Assembly: GCF_020711235.1 (NCBI RefSeq)
Contig: NZ_JAJFAV010000005.1
Location: forward strand, 124,001 to 188,000
Source of the DNA: Hymenobacter sp. 15J16-1T3B
GTDB lineage: Bacteria; Bacteroidota; Bacteroidia; Cytophagales; Hymenobacteraceae
Direction: 5' to 3'
DNA length: 64,000 nucleotides
Part shown: positions 46,011 through 56,636 of the stretch, piece after piece
How positions within the stretch are numbered: the first letter of the stretch is position 1
Layout of the letters: every line of letters begins with the position of its first letter
The notes under the pieces: generated by a model
Told to the model about the DNA's origin: nothing
The model's input: the letters and a program-made list of their open reading frames with translations, nothing else
Databases searched by the model: none
Made by a program: the position numbers and the translations under genes

Positions 46011-46565
46011 TTAGCTGTTTTTCTTAGCGTTGGCAAACGGCATCCCGAAGGCGCGCAGCAGCTCGTAGCTCTGCTCGTCGTTTTCAGCCGTCGTCACGAA
46101 GGTGATATCCATCCCGCCAATCTCCTTGATCTTGTCAATGGAAATTTCCGGGAAGATGATTTGCTCCTTGATGCCGAGCGTGTAGTTGCCACGGCCGTCG
46201 AAGCCCTTGTCGCTGATGCCTTTGAAGTCGCGTACGCGGGGCAGCGCCACGGTCAGCAGGCGGTCAAGGAATTCGTACATCTGGTTGCCACGCAGCGTCA
46301 CGCGGGCGCCAATCGGCATGCCCTCGCGCAGCTTGAAGTTCGAAACCGAACGCTTGGCAATGGTCGGAACAGCTTTCTGACCGGTGATGGTCGTCAGCTC
46401 ATCCACGCCGTTGTCAACGAGCTTCTTGTCGGCTACGGCCTTACCAATACCGCGGTTGATGCAGATCTTGGTAATGCGCGGCACCTGCATGGTGCTCTTG
46501 AACTGGAACTTCTCCTGCAGCTGCTGGCGAATCTCCTTGTCGTAAATTTCTTTCAGTCGAGCCAT
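46011..46565 (-). CDS. rplE: Ribosomal protein L5
   Basis: A 184-residue 5S rRNA-binding protein: [40 protein letters not shown] and [20 protein letters not shown]. It lies 2 bp before rpsN and 14 bp after rplX. Confidence 0.98.
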   Translation of the reverse strand: MARLKEIYDKEIRQQLQEKFQFKSTMQVPRITKICINRGIGKAVADKKLVDNGVDELTTITGQKAVPTIAKRSVSNFKLREGMPIGARVTLRGNQMYEFLDRLLTVALPRVRDFKGISDKGFDGRGNYTLGIKEQIIFPEISIDKIKEIGGMDITFVTTAENDEQSYELLRAFGMPFANAKKNS

Positions 46566-46579
46566 TGTCGGATACTTGA

Positions 46580-46846
46580 TTAGGCGTTAGCCGAGCTAAC
46601 AAGCTTGACATTGCTGGCGTGGATCGGGGCCTCGATCTTCGAAATGCCGCCCTGGGGGCTCTTGGCGCTCGGCTTCGAGTGCTTCGTTACCAGGTTCAGG
46701 CCTTCGATGATGACGCGCTGCGTCTGGCGGTTCACCGATTTGATGACGCCAGTCTTGCCGCGCTCGTCACCGGCGATTACCTGGACGGTATCACCGGTTT
46801 TCACGTGCAGCTTCGCGGGCTTTGCTTCTTTGGTTTTCAGTGCCAT
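46580..46846 (-). CDS. rplX: Ribosomal protein L24
   Basis: An 88-residue KOW-domain protein: [34 protein letters not shown] and [15 protein letters not shown]. It is shorter than the usual 100 or so residues, ending soon after the core. Confidence 0.97.
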   Translation of the reverse strand: MALKTKEAKPAKLHVKTGDTVQVIAGDERGKTGVIKSVNRQTQRVIIEGLNLVTKHSKPSAKSPQGGISKIEAPIHASNVKLVSSANA

Positions 46847-46851
46847 TGCGG

Positions 46852-47220
46852 TTAGAGAACTTCAGGAGCCAGCGAAACGATCTTCATGAACTGCTTCTCG
46901 CGCAGTTCGCGGGCCACCGGGCCGAAGATACGCGTGCCGCGAGGCTCGTCGTTGTTGTTGAGCAGCACGGCGGCGTTGTCGTCGAAGCGGATGTACGAGC
47001 CGTCTTTGCGGCGTACTTCCTTTTTCGTGCGAACCACCACGGCTTTCGAAACGGCACCCTTCTTGGCGTTGCCCGAGGGGATGGCCGATTTGATTGCCAC
47101 GACGATCTTGTCGCCTACCGTAGCGTACTTCTTGCCCGTGCCACCGAGGACGCGGATGCAGAGTACTTCTTTGGCGCCGCTGTTGTCGGCTACCGTCAGA
47201 CGGGATTCTTGCTGGATCAT
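46852..47220 (-). CDS. rplN: Ribosomal protein L14
   Basis: A 122-residue protein of standard length: [20 protein letters not shown], then [15 protein letters not shown], and the end [20 protein letters not shown]. It is 5 bp from rplX and 1 bp from rpsQ. Confidence 0.98.
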   Translation of the reverse strand: MIQQESRLTVADNSGAKEVLCIRVLGGTGKKYATVGDKIVVAIKSAIPSGNAKKGAVSKAVVVRTKKEVRRKDGSYIRFDDNAAVLLNNNDEPRGTRIFGPVARELREKQFMKIVSLAPEVL

Positions 47221-47221
47221 C

Positions 47222-47512
47222 TTACTTGGCGCGTTCTACGATTTCTACCAAACGCCACCGCTTGCGCTTGCTCAGCGGGCGGGTCTCCATGATGCGCACC
47301 GTGTCGCCCTCGCCGCACTCGTTGTTCTCATCGTGAGCAACGAACTTGGTGGACTTGGTTACGAACTTGCCGTAAATCGGGTGCTTCATTTTGCTCTCGA
47401 CCACGACAGTGATGGTTTTATCCATCTTGCTGCTCGTTACGCGGCCGATACGCTCTTTGCGCAGGTTACGCTCTACCGTAGCGGTGCCCTGCTGTTCTGC
47501 GTTGTTTTCCAT
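47222..47512 (-). CDS. rpsQ: Ribosomal protein S17
   Basis: A 96-residue OB-fold protein with [39 protein letters not shown] and [20 protein letters not shown]. It follows rpmC after 14 bp. Confidence 0.98.
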   Translation of the reverse strand: MENNAEQQGTATVERNLRKERIGRVTSSKMDKTITVVVESKMKHPIYGKFVTKSTKFVAHDENNECGEGDTVRIMETRPLSKRKRWRLVEIVERAK

Positions 47513-47526
47513 TACTAGCGCGGGGA

Positions 47527-47727
47527 CTACGATTGTTGCTCCTGCTCGCGACGCTTCAGCTCGGTGAGCAGGCGGGCGATGTTACGACGGCCGTGCTTGA
47601 TGCGGGCCGGGTTTTCGAGCGGGGAAATAGCGTGAGCGAAACGCAAGGTTTGCGCGCCCGACTGTTCCTTGTTGATTTGCTCTTTCAGATCCTCGATCGA
47701 AAGGGCACGGATTTCAGCGTTTTTCAT
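47527..47727 (-). CDS. rpmC: Ribosomal protein L29
   Basis: A 66-residue helical hairpin protein located at the exit tunnel: [20 protein letters not shown] and [20 protein letters not shown]. It lies 5 bp after rplP. Confidence 0.97.
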   Translation of the reverse strand: MKNAEIRALSIEDLKEQINKEQSGAQTLRFAHAISPLENPARIKHGRRNIARLLTELKRREQEQQS

Positions 47728-47732
47728 ATTGC

Positions 47733-48155
47733 TTATGCCTCAACGAAGTCACGACGAACGACAAACTTGGTGCGCACCGGCAACTTCTGAGCCGCCAAAC
47801 GCAGCGACTCTTGTGCGAGTTCCAGCGAAACCCCGTCCGATTCGAACAGGATGGTGCCGGGCTTCACGATGGCTACCCAGTACTCGGGCGAGCCTTTGCC
47901 CTTACCCATACGTACTTCAGCAGGCTTCTTGGTGATGGGCTTGTCCGGGAAGATGCGGATCCACACCTGACCTTCACGCTTCATAGCGCGGGTCATGGCG
48001 ATACGGGCTGCTTCGATTTGACGCGCGGTGATCCAAGCGGCCTCCAGCGACTTAATGCCAAACGAACCGAAGTCCAGCGAGCTGCCGCGATAGGCCAGGC
48101 CGTGTACGCGGCCCTTCTGCATCTTCCGATACTTGGTTCTTTTCGGTTGTAACAT
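47733..48155 (-). CDS. rplP: Ribosomal protein L16
   Basis: A 140-residue protein contacting the A-site t[43 protein letters not shown] and [18 protein letters not shown]. It lies 37 bp after rpsC. Confidence 0.98.
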   Translation of the reverse strand: MLQPKRTKYRKMQKGRVHGLAYRGSSLDFGSFGIKSLEAAWITARQIEAARIAMTRAMKREGQVWIRIFPDKPITKKPAEVRMGKGKGSPEYWVAIVKPGTILFESDGVSLELAQESLRLAAQKLPVRTKFVVRRDFVEA

Positions 48156-48192
48156 GATCTAGTTCTCGAAAAAGAAGTGGAAGGAAGAAGGA

Positions 48193-48447
48193 CTAGCGAC
48201 GGGGGCCACGGCTTGCGCCGCCGCCTTGACCACCACGGTTACCGCCGCCGCCTTGGCCGCCACGGTTGCCGCCCTGGCCACCGCCAAAGCCGCCACGGTT
48301 GTCACCGCCGCCACGCGGGCCACGGTCGTTGCCACCACGGCCACCACGGTCGCCGCCACGGCCACCACGGTCACCACGCTCGCCACGCTCACCGCGGGGA
48401 CCACGGTCGTTGCGGTCGTTGCCACCCTGGCCTTGTTGCTGGCTCAG
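48193..48447. repeat. Low-complexity GGN-codon repeat in the 3' end of rpsC
   Basis: About 250 bp of imperfect short repeats (plus strand: CCACCACGG and CCGCCACGG units) encoding the S3 tail. Slippage-prone composition, so length may vary between strains. Confidence 0.7.
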
Positions 48448-49098
48448 CAGTTGGTTGGGCGACAGGTCGGGCTTGCCGAATACTTCACCGCGCATGATCC
48501 ATACCTTGATGCCGATTTTGCCATACACCGTCTGGGCTTCAGACAGAGCGTAGTCGATATCAGCGCGGAGGGTGTGCAGCGGGGTGCGGCCTTCCTTGTA
48601 TTGTTCCGAACGGGCAATTTCAGCACCGCCGAGGCGGCCGCCGCACTGCACCTTGATGCCTTCAGCGCCCACGCGGAGTGCGCCCTGAATGGCTTGCTTC
48701 ATCGCGCGACGGAAGGAGATACGAGCCTGCAGCTGCTGGGCGATGCTTTCGCCTACCAGCTTGGCGTCGAGTTCCGGACGCTTGATTTCGAAGATGTTGA
48801 TCTGAACGTCCTTGCTCGTGAGCTTTTTCAGTTCGTCCTTGATCTTATCAACTTCCTGACCACCCTTACCGATAACCACGCCCGGACGAGCGGTGTTGAT
48901 GGTGATGGTGATGCGCTTGAGGGTACGCTCGATAATGATTTTCGAGATACCACCCTTCGGGATGCGCGCCAGGATGTACTTGCGGATTTTCTCGTCCTCT
49001 ACCAGTTTGTCGGCAAAGTCTTTGCCGCCGTACCAGTTAGAGTCCCAGCCTTTAACGATACCCAGACGGAGGCCAACCGGATTAACTTTCTGTCCCAT
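48193..49098 (-). CDS. rpsC: Ribosomal protein S3 with RGG-rich tail
   Basis: A 301-residue small-subunit protein. The KH domain core is normal ([70 protein letters not shown]). Residues 218-301 form a tail of Gly, Arg, Asn, Asp and Gln built from RGG, DRG and GGN units. Usual S3 is 210-240 residues. Such a tail is expected to be disordered and RNA-binding; its role in the ribosome is unknown. Confidence 0.98.
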   Translation of the reverse strand: MGQKVNPVGLRLGIVKGWDSNWYGGKDFADKLVEDEKIRKYILARIPKGGISKIIIERTLKRITITINTARPGVVIGKGGQEVDKIKDELKKLTSKDVQINIFEIKRPELDAKLVGESIAQQLQARISFRRAMKQAIQGALRVGAEGIKVQCGGRLGGAEIARSEQYKEGRTPLHTLRADIDYALSEAQTVYGKIGIKVWIMRGEVFGKPDLSPNQLLSQQQGQGGNDRNDRGPRGERGERGDRGGRGGDRGGRGGNDRGPRGGGDNRGGFGGGQGGNRGGQGGGGNRGGQGGGASRGPRR

Positions 49099-49103
49099 GG
49101 TAC

Positions 49104-49604
49104 TTATTCGGTGGCGTCAGCCGCGGTTTGGGTGTCAGCTTTCTTGGTAGAACGACGGGCCGGCTTCTTGGCAGGAGCCTCTTCAGCAGCCGGAGCGGCG
49201 GCGGGAGCGGTTTCCAGTTTAGCGGCGGCGTCTTTCAGACCCTGGCGGCTGCCGATGGCTTCCACCTTCGAGTCGATAATAATCGTGACGTGGTTGCTGC
49301 GCTTGCGGATGCGGTGGCCACGGCCCTGGGGGGCGGGGCGCAGGCGCTTTAGCTGGCGGCCTTCGTCAACGAAGATTTCTTTGATGTACAGGTTGGCGTC
49401 TTCGATACGCTCGTCCTCGTTCTTCTGCTGCCAGTTGGCCAGGGCCGACAGGAGCAGTTTCTCGATTTTCTCAGCGCCCGAGTTGGCCTCGAACTTCAAC
49501 AAGCCCAAGGCACGGGTAACGCTTTTGCCGCGTACTAGGCCGGCCACGAGGCGCATCTTGCGCGGCGAGGTCGGTACGTTACGGAGTTTGGCTACTGCTT
49601 CCAT
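49104..49604 (-). CDS. rplV: Ribosomal protein L22 with Ala/Lys tail
   Basis: A 166-residue tunnel-lining protein. The core runs from [20 protein letters not shown] through [19 protein letters not shown]. The last 45 residues ([20 protein letters not shown] and on) are a low-complexity extension beyond the usual 110-130 residues. It is 5 bp before rpsC. Confidence 0.98.
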   Translation of the reverse strand: MEAVAKLRNVPTSPRKMRLVAGLVRGKSVTRALGLLKFEANSGAEKIEKLLLSALANWQQKNEDERIEDANLYIKEIFVDEGRQLKRLRPAPQGRGHRIRKRSNHVTIIIDSKVEAIGSRQGLKDAAAKLETAPAAAPAAEEAPAKKPARRSTKKADTQTAADATE

Positions 49605-49607
49605 GTC

Positions 49608-49886
49608 TTAGCGCTTGCCTTTATCTTTCTTGGCTACGTGGCCGCGGAAGTTGCGCGTCGGCGCAAATTCCCCAAGCTTGTGACCAACCATGTTTTCGGT
49701 CACGTACACCGGGATGAACTTATTGCCGTTGTGCACGGCGAAGGTGTGCCCTACGAAGTCCGGCGAAATCATCGAGCGGCGCGACCAGGTCTTTACCACC
49801 GATTTCTTGTTGGACTCCTCCATCACCTGCACCTTCCGCTCCAGGCGGAAGTCGATGTACGGGCCTTTTTTAAGCGAACGTGCCAT
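49608..49886 (-). CDS. rpsS: Ribosomal protein S19
   Basis: A 92-residue protein: [40 protein letters not shown] and [20 protein letters not shown]. Its ATG overlaps the rplB stop by one base (TAATG). Confidence 0.98.
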   Translation of the reverse strand: MARSLKKGPYIDFRLERKVQVMEESNKKSVVKTWSRRSMISPDFVGHTFAVHNGNKFIPVYVTENMVGHKLGEFAPTRNFRGHVAKKDKGKR

Positions 49887-50713
49887 TACTTCTTGCCTTT
49901 ACGCGAAACGATGAGTTGCTCAGAGTACTTGTTCTTGTTGCGGGTCTTGTAACCCTTCGCGAGCAGGCCTTTGCGGCTGCGCGGGTGACCACCGCTCGAG
50001 CGGCCTTCACCACCACCCATCGGGTGGTCAACGGGGTTCATTGCCACACCACGAACGCGCGGACGGTAGCCCAACCAACGGTGACGACCGGCTTTGCCGA
50101 GACGCACGTTCATGTGCTCACCGTTCGAAACGGTGCCAACCGTAGCCATGCAGGTTACCAGGACCATGCGCATCTCGCCGGAGGGCAGTTTCAGCGTCGC
50201 GTACTTTTCTTCGCGAGCCACCAGCTGGGCGTAGGTACCGGCCGAGCGGGCCAGCACTGCGCCGGCACCCGGCATCAGCTCGATGTTGTGAACAATTGTA
50301 CCGAGCGGCATTTCGCGCAGCGGCAGGGCGTTGCCCAGTTCCGGTGCGGCGCCGGGGCCTGCTACCACGGTAGCGCCTACCTGCAGGCCATTCGGGGCGA
50401 TGATGTAGGCCTTCTCGCCGTCAGCGTAGCTGATCAGGGCGATGCGGGCCGTACGGTTCGGATCGTATTCGATGGACTTCACGGTAGCCGGCACCGAGTG
50501 CTTGCTGCGCTTGAAGTCGATGATACGATACTGTTGCTTGTGACCACCACCGATGTAACGGTTGGTCATTTTCCCGGAATCATTCCGGCCACCGGATTTT
50601 TTCTTGGGTGCCAACAGCGACTTCTCCGGCGTCGACGTGGTAATCTCGTCGAAACCCGGGGCGATACGGAAGCGCTGACCCGGTGATGTTGGTCTTAGTT
50701 TTTTGAGTGCCAT
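49886..50713 (-). CDS. rplB: Ribosomal protein L2
   Basis: A 275-residue core large-subunit protein near the peptidyl-transferase centre: [40 protein letters not shown] and [20 protein letters not shown]. It overlaps rpsS by one base and follows rplW after 51 bp. Confidence 0.98.
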   Translation of the reverse strand: MALKKLRPTSPGQRFRIAPGFDEITTSTPEKSLLAPKKKSGGRNDSGKMTNRYIGGGHKQQYRIIDFKRSKHSVPATVKSIEYDPNRTARIALISYADGEKAYIIAPNGLQVGATVVAGPGAAPELGNALPLREMPLGTIVHNIELMPGAGAVLARSAGTYAQLVAREEKYATLKLPSGEMRMVLVTCMATVGTVSNGEHMNVRLGKAGRHRWLGYRPRVRGVAMNPVDHPMGGGEGRSSGGHPRSRKGLLAKGYKTRNKNKYSEQLIVSRKGKK

Positions 50714-50764
50714 TTTATAGCGAAAATGCTCTAGCGAGGGGCCTCGGTCAGAAATTCAGCCGGC

Positions 50765-51052
50765 TTAGATGCCGCTGTAGAAGTCGATTACTTCGCCTTC
50801 CTTCACGGTTACGATGGCCTTCTTGCTCGAAGCACGACGGCCGGTAACTGCACCGGTCTTGGTGAAGCGCGACTTGAGTTTGCCCTGGCTGCGGATGGTG
50901 CTGATGCCCACCACGGTCACGCCGTAGAGCTTCTCAATTTCTTTTTTGATTTCAACCTTGTTAGCGGTGCGCTCCACTTCAAAGGCGTACTGGCCTTTCT
51001 CGTTCAGCGACGTTGCCTTCTCGGTCACGATGGGCTTCTTGATGATGCTCAT
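50765..51052 (-). CDS. rplW: Ribosomal protein L23
   Basis: A 95-residue exit-tunnel protein that also docks trigger factor and SRP: MSIIKKPIVTEKATSLNEKG and EVERTANKVEIKKEIEKLYG. Its ATG overlaps the rplD stop by one base (TAATG). Confidence 0.97.
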   Translation of the reverse strand: MSIIKKPIVTEKATSLNEKGQYAFEVERTANKVEIKKEIEKLYGVTVVGISTIRSQGKLKSRFTKTGAVTGRRASSKKAIVTVKEGEVIDFYSGI

Positions 51053-51690
51053 TACTCAGCGGCCGTGTAAAGTTGGGTGAGCGTCTCCAGGCCAGCCTCC
51101 GACAGCAGCAGCGTGTCGGTGTTCAGCAGGTCGTGGGTGTTGAGAGCCGTGGGAACAGCCACCTTCACCTTTTGGATGTTGCGGGCCGACAGTACCACAT
51201 TCTTGTCAACCGAACCGGTTACCAGCAGGGTCTTCTTGCCGGTGTTCAGGTTCAGGCCGCTCAGGATGTTCAGGAAATCCTTCGTCTTAGGGCCTTCCAG
51301 GGAGAAGTTCTCCACCAGGGCCAGACGGTTTTCGCGAGCAAGTACCGACAGGGCCGACAGGCGGGCCAGCTGCTTGGTCTTCTTGTTCACTTTGAAGCCG
51401 TAGTCACGGGGCTTGGGACCGAACACGCGGCCACCACCGATAAACACCGGCGACTTCATCGAACCAGCGCGGGCACCGCCGGTGCCTTTCTGCTTCTTCA
51501 GTTTCTTGGTCGTGCGGGCGATTTCAGCGCGCTCCTTCGACTTGTGCGTGCCCTGGCGCTGGTTGGCCAGGTACAGCTTCACGTCGAGGTACATGGCGTG
51601 CTCGTTCGGCTCCAGCCCGAAGATTGCGTCGGACAGCGTCACCTTACGGCCGGTGTCCTCGCCTTTGATCGTCAATACAGAGAGTTCCAT
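51052..51690 (-). CDS. rplD: Ribosomal protein L4
   Basis: A 212-residue protein with an extended tunnel loop: QRQGTHKSKERAEIARTTKK, LKKQKGTGGARAGSMKSPVF and GGGRVFGPKPRDYGFKVNKK. In E. coli L4 represses the S10 operon through its leader. It starts 5 bp after rplC. Confidence 0.98.
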   Translation of the reverse strand: MELSVLTIKGEDTGRKVTLSDAIFGLEPNEHAMYLDVKLYLANQRQGTHKSKERAEIARTTKKLKKQKGTGGARAGSMKSPVFIGGGRVFGPKPRDYGFKVNKKTKQLARLSALSVLARENRLALVENFSLEGPKTKDFLNILSGLNLNTGKKTLLVTGSVDKNVVLSARNIQKVKVAVPTALNTHDLLNTDTLLLSEAGLETLTQLYTAAE

Positions 51691-51695
51691 CGCGC

Positions 51696-52316
51696 CTATT
51701 TCTCCAGAATCACGTAACCGTTTTTAGCACCGGGTACCGAGCCGCTCACCAGGATGAGGTTCTGCTCGTTCATCACGCGCAGCACTTTCAGGTTCTGGAT
51801 CTTCACTCGGTCACCGCCCATGCGGCCAGCCATGCGCATGCCCTTGAACACGCGGGAGGGCCAGGAGCAAGCACCGATCGAACCGGGGTGACGGCCGCGG
51901 TTGTGCTGACCGTGGGTTTGGCCACCTACACCAGCAAAGTTGTGACGCTTTACAACGCCCTGGAAACCTTTGCCTTTGGAGGTACCAACCACGTCTACGA
52001 AGTCACCTTCGGCGAAGTAGTCAGCGCTGATTTCAGCACCCAGCGAGTAGGATGCTACGTCGTCGGTGCGGAACTCGACGAGTTTTTTGCGGGGGGTAAC
52101 TCCCGCCTTAGCGAAGTGGCCAGCCAACGGTTTGTTGGTGTTCTTGGCCTTCTTGTCGCCGTAACCGAGCTGAACGGCCGTGTAGCCGTCAACTTCGAGC
52201 GTCTTCACCTGCGTCACTACGCACGGGCCGGCTTGGATGAGCGTGCAGGGCACGTTCCGACCATCGGCAGTGAAGAGGCTTGTCATACCGATTTTTTTAC
52301 CGATAATGCCAGGCAT
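51696..52316 (-). CDS. rplC: Ribosomal protein L3
   Basis: A 206-residue protein: [40 protein letters not shown] and [20 protein letters not shown]. Normally it follows rpsJ directly. Here it begins a separate unit with its own promoter, because an O-antigen-ligase-like gene and a terminator lie in between. Confidence 0.98.
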   Translation of the reverse strand: MPGIIGKKIGMTSLFTADGRNVPCTLIQAGPCVVTQVKTLEVDGYTAVQLGYGDKKAKNTNKPLAGHFAKAGVTPRKKLVEFRTDDVASYSLGAEISADYFAEGDFVDVVGTSKGKGFQGVVKRHNFAGVGGQTHGQHNRGRHPGSIGACSWPSRVFKGMRMAGRMGGDRVKIQNLKVLRVMNEQNLILVSGSVPGAKNGYVILEK

Positions 52317-52379
52317 TCGAATGGGGTTTTAGAAAAGACACAGTGAAAACGCCCGAATGACGTTTTCGGAAAGGGAGTG

Positions 52380-52406
52380 CAAAGCTAGGGAATTGTTAAG
52401 ACAAAA
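52380..52406 (-). promoter_or_regulatory. Promoter of the rplC unit
   Basis: On the minus strand TTTTG (52402-52406), a 14-nt spacer beginning TCTTAAC, then perfect TAGCTTTG (52380-52387) followed by CA. The box ends 63 bp before the rplC ATG. The rest of the 264-bp gap (52317-52580) is AT-rich, with a short inverted repeat CTGAAA-TATT-TCAG near 52420-52435. Confidence 0.78.
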
Positions 52407-52580
52407 GCATAACGCCATCTGAAAATATTTCAGATATGCCTATCCTTCCTTGCGGCTATCAATCAACCAGTTTGCTCCCCTCTTAAGCGGTCGACGTCCC
52501 CTCTCCCCTACCTATTTTGCGAAACTGGTCGGCAATTTGCTAAGCGCGGCGAAATCCTATTCGGCTACTTTATTCTTACG

Positions 52581-53900
52581 TTAGGCCGGACGCCACTGCC
52601 GCCCTTTGCGTACGCCGCGCTCGTGTCGGCACCCTGCCACGCTGCTCAACGGTAACAGCAAAAAGAACAGGGTAAACGTAAGCCCGGTTTGCCCTTCCAT
52701 CGTGGGCTCGACCATAAAGGAGAGCGTGACGATGATGTACTGCGCCACGAGCATAGGTGCGTGCCGACGGCGGGCCCACCACAGCGGGTAATAGAACGCC
52801 GCTAGGAAAAAAGCCAGTCCCAAGGTGCCGAAAGCCACCAGGTAGAACAAGAACTGATTATGCGGCTGAATCTGGTGTTCCTCGTCGATCTGCGGGTAAA
52901 ACTCCCGGTACCGCGCCGACATTTCATCCCGCAGATCAGCTTTCCCTACACCAAATAGCGGGTGGTCTTTCCATACCTGGAACGCCGTCTGGTACGAGTA
53001 CACCCGGCCCACCAAGGAGTAGTTATTAGCCGAGTGCGTCTGCTCTACCCGGCTGGCGTCGTCCTTGGTGTTGTGGTACTTGTTGTAAAATGTTGGCAGG
53101 GTGAAGTAGCTGACCACTGGCAATACCACCATCATGGCTGCCACGGTGCCCGCTTTGCGCCATTCCCGTTTCTTGAGCAAGTAGCCAATTGCAACTACAG
53201 CTAGCACGTACAGGGCGACCAAACCGCTACGTACGGCCAGCAGGTGCAAAAAGCCCGCAAGGAATATCGTAGCGCTCAGGACGGCTACCCGGCGCCAACC
53301 GGTCAGAACCTTGCGGTTAAGCATTACAGCGCCGACCGCAATCGACAGCACGATGAGCAAACTAAACCGGATATGGTCCGGTACCGTGGGCATTATCTTG
53401 GAATGGGTGTACAACTCGTTGATGTACTCCGCATTCAGCAAGTAATAGATGGTGCTGCCGATAGCAGAAAACGTAGTCACCCCCAACAACAGCTTATAGA
53501 GTCGCTTTAAGTCGCTGATCGGAAGCGGAGGCAGGATCCAGAAAGCCAGCGGCAGCAGCAGAAAAGGCAATTGCAGTATCACGTCGCGCCAGAACTCCTT
53601 GACATTGGCCGTGCTGGTATTGAAGCCTGCAACCAAGTGCATCAGGAAGATTAGGGCGAAGCCCAAGTATACCGGCCACTTATTGCGTTGGGCCACCTCG
53701 CGAAACTGCACTAAGTACGCTAGCGCGCTTAACAGCAGGCAGCCCTGGCCAATGCTCGACAGCACGCGGAAGAACGGGAAGGTAAACAACCCGGTAATCA
53801 CCATGCCGCAGCTGATGGTGGCGGCCGTCTGGATGCGGCCGACCGTTAGCCAGGAAGAAGTACTTGAAGCGGCAGAAATACTCACAGACGTTGAACGCAT
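52581..53900 (-). CDS. O-antigen ligase-like (Wzy_C) membrane protein
   Basis: A 439-residue integral membrane protein with about ten spans. The Wzy_C-type region has HPLFGVGKADLRDEMSARYR, a large polar loop around ASRVEQTHSANNYSLVGRVY, and HNQFLFYLVAFGTLGLAFFL. The family joins O-antigen or related glycans to lipid A, or polymerises them. The start is the ATG giving MRSTSVSISA; a later ATG (MVITGLFTF) is possible. It lies between rpsJ and rplC, an unexpected position, with a terminator before it. GC content looks lower than the ribosomal genes. Confidence 0.82.
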   Translation of the reverse strand: MRSTSVSISAASSTSSWLTVGRIQTAATISCGMVITGLFTFPFFRVLSSIGQGCLLLSALAYLVQFREVAQRNKWPVYLGFALIFLMHLVAGFNTSTANVKEFWRDVILQLPFLLLPLAFWILPPLPISDLKRLYKLLLGVTTFSAIGSTIYYLLNAEYINELYTHSKIMPTVPDHIRFSLLIVLSIAVGAVMLNRKVLTGWRRVAVLSATIFLAGFLHLLAVRSGLVALYVLAVVAIGYLLKKREWRKAGTVAAMMVVLPVVSYFTLPTFYNKYHNTKDDASRVEQTHSANNYSLVGRVYSYQTAFQVWKDHPLFGVGKADLRDEMSARYREFYPQIDEEHQIQPHNQFLFYLVAFGTLGLAFFLAAFYYPLWWARRRHAPMLVAQYIIVTLSFMVEPTMEGQTGLTFTLFFLLLPLSSVAGCRHERGVRKGRQWRPA

Positions 53901-54017
53901 ACCCACAGCTGCACGCGTGGGCGAAACGCAAGTTACCGATTTCGTGCCAGCCTTTCCAGCGGCACGGCGTTGCCCACCTTTTACGCAGAGCTGGGCATTA
54001 AGGAAATGGTTGCAAAC

Positions 54018-54053
54018 AAAAAGCCCCACCGGCCGAGGCCAGCGGGGCTTTTT
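54018..54053 (-). terminator. Terminator after rpsJ
   Basis: A 10-bp stem (54018-54027 with 54044-54053) with A5 and T5 at its feet and a GC-rich loop that can pair further. On the minus strand TTTTTGTTTG follows. It lies 18 bp past the rpsJ stop and can act on both strands. Confidence 0.9.
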
Positions 54054-54071
54054 ATTGCTAAGCGGTTAGGC

Positions 54072-54398
54072 TCAGACTTTGATTTCTACGTCCACGCCGC
54101 TCGGCAGTTCGAGCTTCATCAGGGCGTCTACCGTCTTCGACGAGGTCGAGAAGATGTCCACCAGGCGCTTGTAGGTGCAGAGCTGGAATTGCTCACGCGA
54201 CTTCTTGTTCACGTGGGGCGAACGGAGTACGGTGAACTTTTCTTTTTCGGTCGGCAGCGGAATCGGGCCGCTCACGATGGCACCCGTTGCTTTCACTGCC
54301 TTTACGATCTTCTCCGACGACTTGTCGACGAGGTTATGATCGTAAGACTTCAGTTTGATACGAATTTTCTGGTTCATGAGGTCAGCTTGTGAAAGCAA
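54072..54398 (-). CDS. rpsJ: Ribosomal protein S10
   Basis: A 108-residue protein, also a partner of NusB in antitermination: [40 protein letters not shown] and [16 protein letters not shown]. It follows fusA after 3 bp and ends its transcription unit, being cut off from rplC. Confidence 0.98.
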   Translation of the reverse strand: MLSQADLMNQKIRIKLKSYDHNLVDKSSEKIVKAVKATGAIVSGPIPLPTEKEKFTVLRSPHVNKKSREQFQLCTYKRLVDIFSTSSKTVDALMKLELPSGVDVEIKV

Positions 54399-54401
54399 TG
54401 A

Positions 54402-56537
54402 TTATTTACCGCCCTTTACTTTGGCGATGATGCCTTCGGCGAGGTTCTGCGGCACCTGCTCGTAGTGCGAGAAGGTCAGCGAAGCCGAAGCGCGGCCCGA
54501 GGAGATGGTGCGCAGGTCGGTTACGTAGCCGAACAGCTCAGACAGCGGAACGTCAGCCTTGATAACCTGGGCACCAGCCTTCGTGTCCATGCCTTTCATG
54601 ATGCCACGACGACGGTTCAGGTCACCCGTTACCGGGCCCGTGTACTCGTCCGGCGACACCACTTCCACGGCCATGATGGGCTCGAGCAGCTTCGGAGCGC
54701 AGCGCGGAGCCGCTTCCTTGTAGCCGAGGCGAGCTGCCATTTCGAACGACAGGGCGTCCGAGTCAACGTCGTGGTACGAACCGTGGTAGATACGCACGCG
54801 CATCGAGTCCATCGGGAAGCCGGCGAGTACGCCGTTCTTCATAGCTTCTTCGAAGCCCTTTTGGATCGGAGCGATGAATTCCTTCGGGATAACGCCACCG
54901 GTGATGCCGTTGACGAACTCCAGACCGGGTTTCTCCGGATCGGTTTCTTTCGGACCGATTTCGAATTCGATGTGAGCGAATTTACCACGACCACCCGTCT
55001 GCTTCTTGTAGACTTCGCGGTGCTCGATTTTCTTGGTAATCATCTCCTTGTAGGCTACCTGCGGAGCACCCTGGTTGATTTCAACCTTGAACTCGCGACG
55101 CATCCGGTCGATGATGATTTCCAGGTGAAGCTCACCCATGCCGCGCAGTACCGTCTGGCCAGTTTCCTGGTCGGTGAATACCGTGAGGGTGGGGTCTTCC
55201 TCCACGAGCTTGGCAATAGCCATACCCATCTTGTCGACGTCAGCCTGAGTCTTGGGCTCGATGGCGTAGCCGATTACGGGCTCGGGGAACGACATGGACT
55301 CGAGAACCAGACGGTCTTTCTCTTCCGTCAGGGTGTCACCGGTCTTGATGTCTTTGAAACCCACGCCGGCGGCAATGTCACCAGCCTGGATTTTGTCGAT
55401 GGGGTTCTGCTTGTTGGAGTGCATCTGCATCAGACGCGAGATGCGCTCTTTCTTGCCAGTACGGTTGTTGAACACGTACGAACCGGCGTCGAGCTGACCC
55501 GAGTAGCAGCGGAAGAAGCACAGACGGCCCACGAAGGGGTCGGTGGCAATCTTGAACGCCAGGGCGGTGAAAGGCTCGGAGTTGTCCGGGTGACGCTCTA
55601 CTTCCTCGCCGGTGTCGGGGTTGGTACCGATGATGGCGGGCATGTCGAGCGGCGAGGGCAGGTAGGCCATCACGGCGTCAAGCATAGCCTGAACACCTTT
55701 GTTTTTGAACGCCGAGCCGCACATTACCGGCGAGAACTTCATGTCGATAACCGCTTTGCGGATCACGTCCATCATCTCCTCGCGGGTGATGCTGTCCGGA
55801 TCTTCAAAGAATTTCTCCATGAGCGTGTCGTCGTATTCGGCAACGCTTTCCACGAGCTTCTCACGCCACTCGGCTACGGTGTCCACGAGGTCTTCGGGAA
55901 CCGGTACTTCCTTGTAGGTTTTGCCCTGGGTGGCGTCGTCCCATACGATGGCCTTGCCGGTCAGCAGGTCCACTACGCCTTTGAAGGTGTCTTCAGCGCC
56001 GATCGGAATCTGCAGGGGCACGGGGTTAGCACCGAGCTTGTCTTTAATTTCGGTTACAGCTTTGAAGAAGTCAGCACCGGCGCGGTCCATCTTGTTGACG
56101 AAGCAGATGCGCGGCACTTTGTATTTATCAGCCTGACGCCATACGGTTTCCGACTGCGGCTCTACGCCCGATACGGCGCAGAACAGAGCAACGGCACCGT
56201 CGAGCACGCGCAGCGAACGTTCTACTTCAACGGTGAAGTCAACGTGGCCGGGGGTGTCAATCAGGTTGATTTTGTACTGCTTGGTGTCAGGCGTCGATTC
56301 GCCCTGCACCGTGGGGTAGTTCCAGAACGTGGTGGTAGCGGCCGAAGTGATGGTGATACCACGCTCCTGCTCCTGCTCCATCCAGTCCATCGTGGCCGCA
56401 CCTTCGTGCACTTCCCCGATTTTGTGGGTTTTACCCGTGTAGTAAAGAATGCGCTCCGACGTCGTGGTCTTACCGGCGTCGATGTGCGCCATAATCCCAA
56501 TGTTGCGGAGGTACTTCAGGTTTTCGTTGACGGCCAT
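54402..56537 (-). CDS. fusA: Translation elongation factor G
   Basis: A 711-residue GTPase that drives ribosomal translocation. The G domain shows [18 protein letters not shown] (P-loop), [13 protein letters not shown] (switch I), [12 protein letters not shown] and NKMDRAG. Domains II to V follow, including [19 protein letters not shown] and [20 protein letters not shown]. It is in the order rpsL-rpsG-fusA-rpsJ, where tuf is absent, as is usual in this phylum. Confidence 0.98.
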   Translation of the reverse strand: MAVNENLKYLRNIGIMAHIDAGKTTTSERILYYTGKTHKIGEVHEGAATMDWMEQEQERGITITSAATTTFWNYPTVQGESTPDTKQYKINLIDTPGHVDFTVEVERSLRVLDGAVALFCAVSGVEPQSETVWRQADKYKVPRICFVNKMDRAGADFFKAVTEIKDKLGANPVPLQIPIGAEDTFKGVVDLLTGKAIVWDDATQGKTYKEVPVPEDLVDTVAEWREKLVESVAEYDDTLMEKFFEDPDSITREEMMDVIRKAVIDMKFSPVMCGSAFKNKGVQAMLDAVMAYLPSPLDMPAIIGTNPDTGEEVERHPDNSEPFTALAFKIATDPFVGRLCFFRCYSGQLDAGSYVFNNRTGKKERISRLMQMHSNKQNPIDKIQAGDIAAGVGFKDIKTGDTLTEEKDRLVLESMSFPEPVIGYAIEPKTQADVDKMGMAIAKLVEEDPTLTVFTDQETGQTVLRGMGELHLEIIIDRMRREFKVEINQGAPQVAYKEMITKKIEHREVYKKQTGGRGKFAHIEFEIGPKETDPEKPGLEFVNGITGGVIPKEFIAPIQKGFEEAMKNGVLAGFPMDSMRVRIYHGSYHDVDSDALSFEMAARLGYKEAAPRCAPKLLEPIMAVEVVSPDEYTGPVTGDLNRRRGIMKGMDTKAGAQVIKADVPLSELFGYVTDLRTISSGRASASLTFSHYEQVPQNLAEGIIAKVKGGK

Positions 56538-56558
56538 GTCAGTATGGGGTCTTAGGAA

Positions 56559-56620
56559 CTTGGGGACTTAGTGGATTAGAACTGCAGCTGAACAGCAATT
56601 CTCGTCCAAAAGTCCCCAAG
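56559..56620 (-). promoter_or_regulatory. Inverted repeat between rpsG and fusA
   Basis: A 10-bp perfect repeat CTTGGGGACT with AGTCCCCAAG (56559-56568 with 56611-56620) separated by 42 nt. No T-tract. It may be a structured spacer within the str operon message. Confidence 0.4.
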
Positions 56621-56636
56621 CACCCAAATTCCTTAA

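Noticed and set aside
54465-56555. Open frame of 696 codons on the plus strand opposite fusA
   Set aside because: Antisense shadow of a highly conserved gene; no recognisable domain. The same applies to 60145-62343 and 62479-63999 opposite rpoC.
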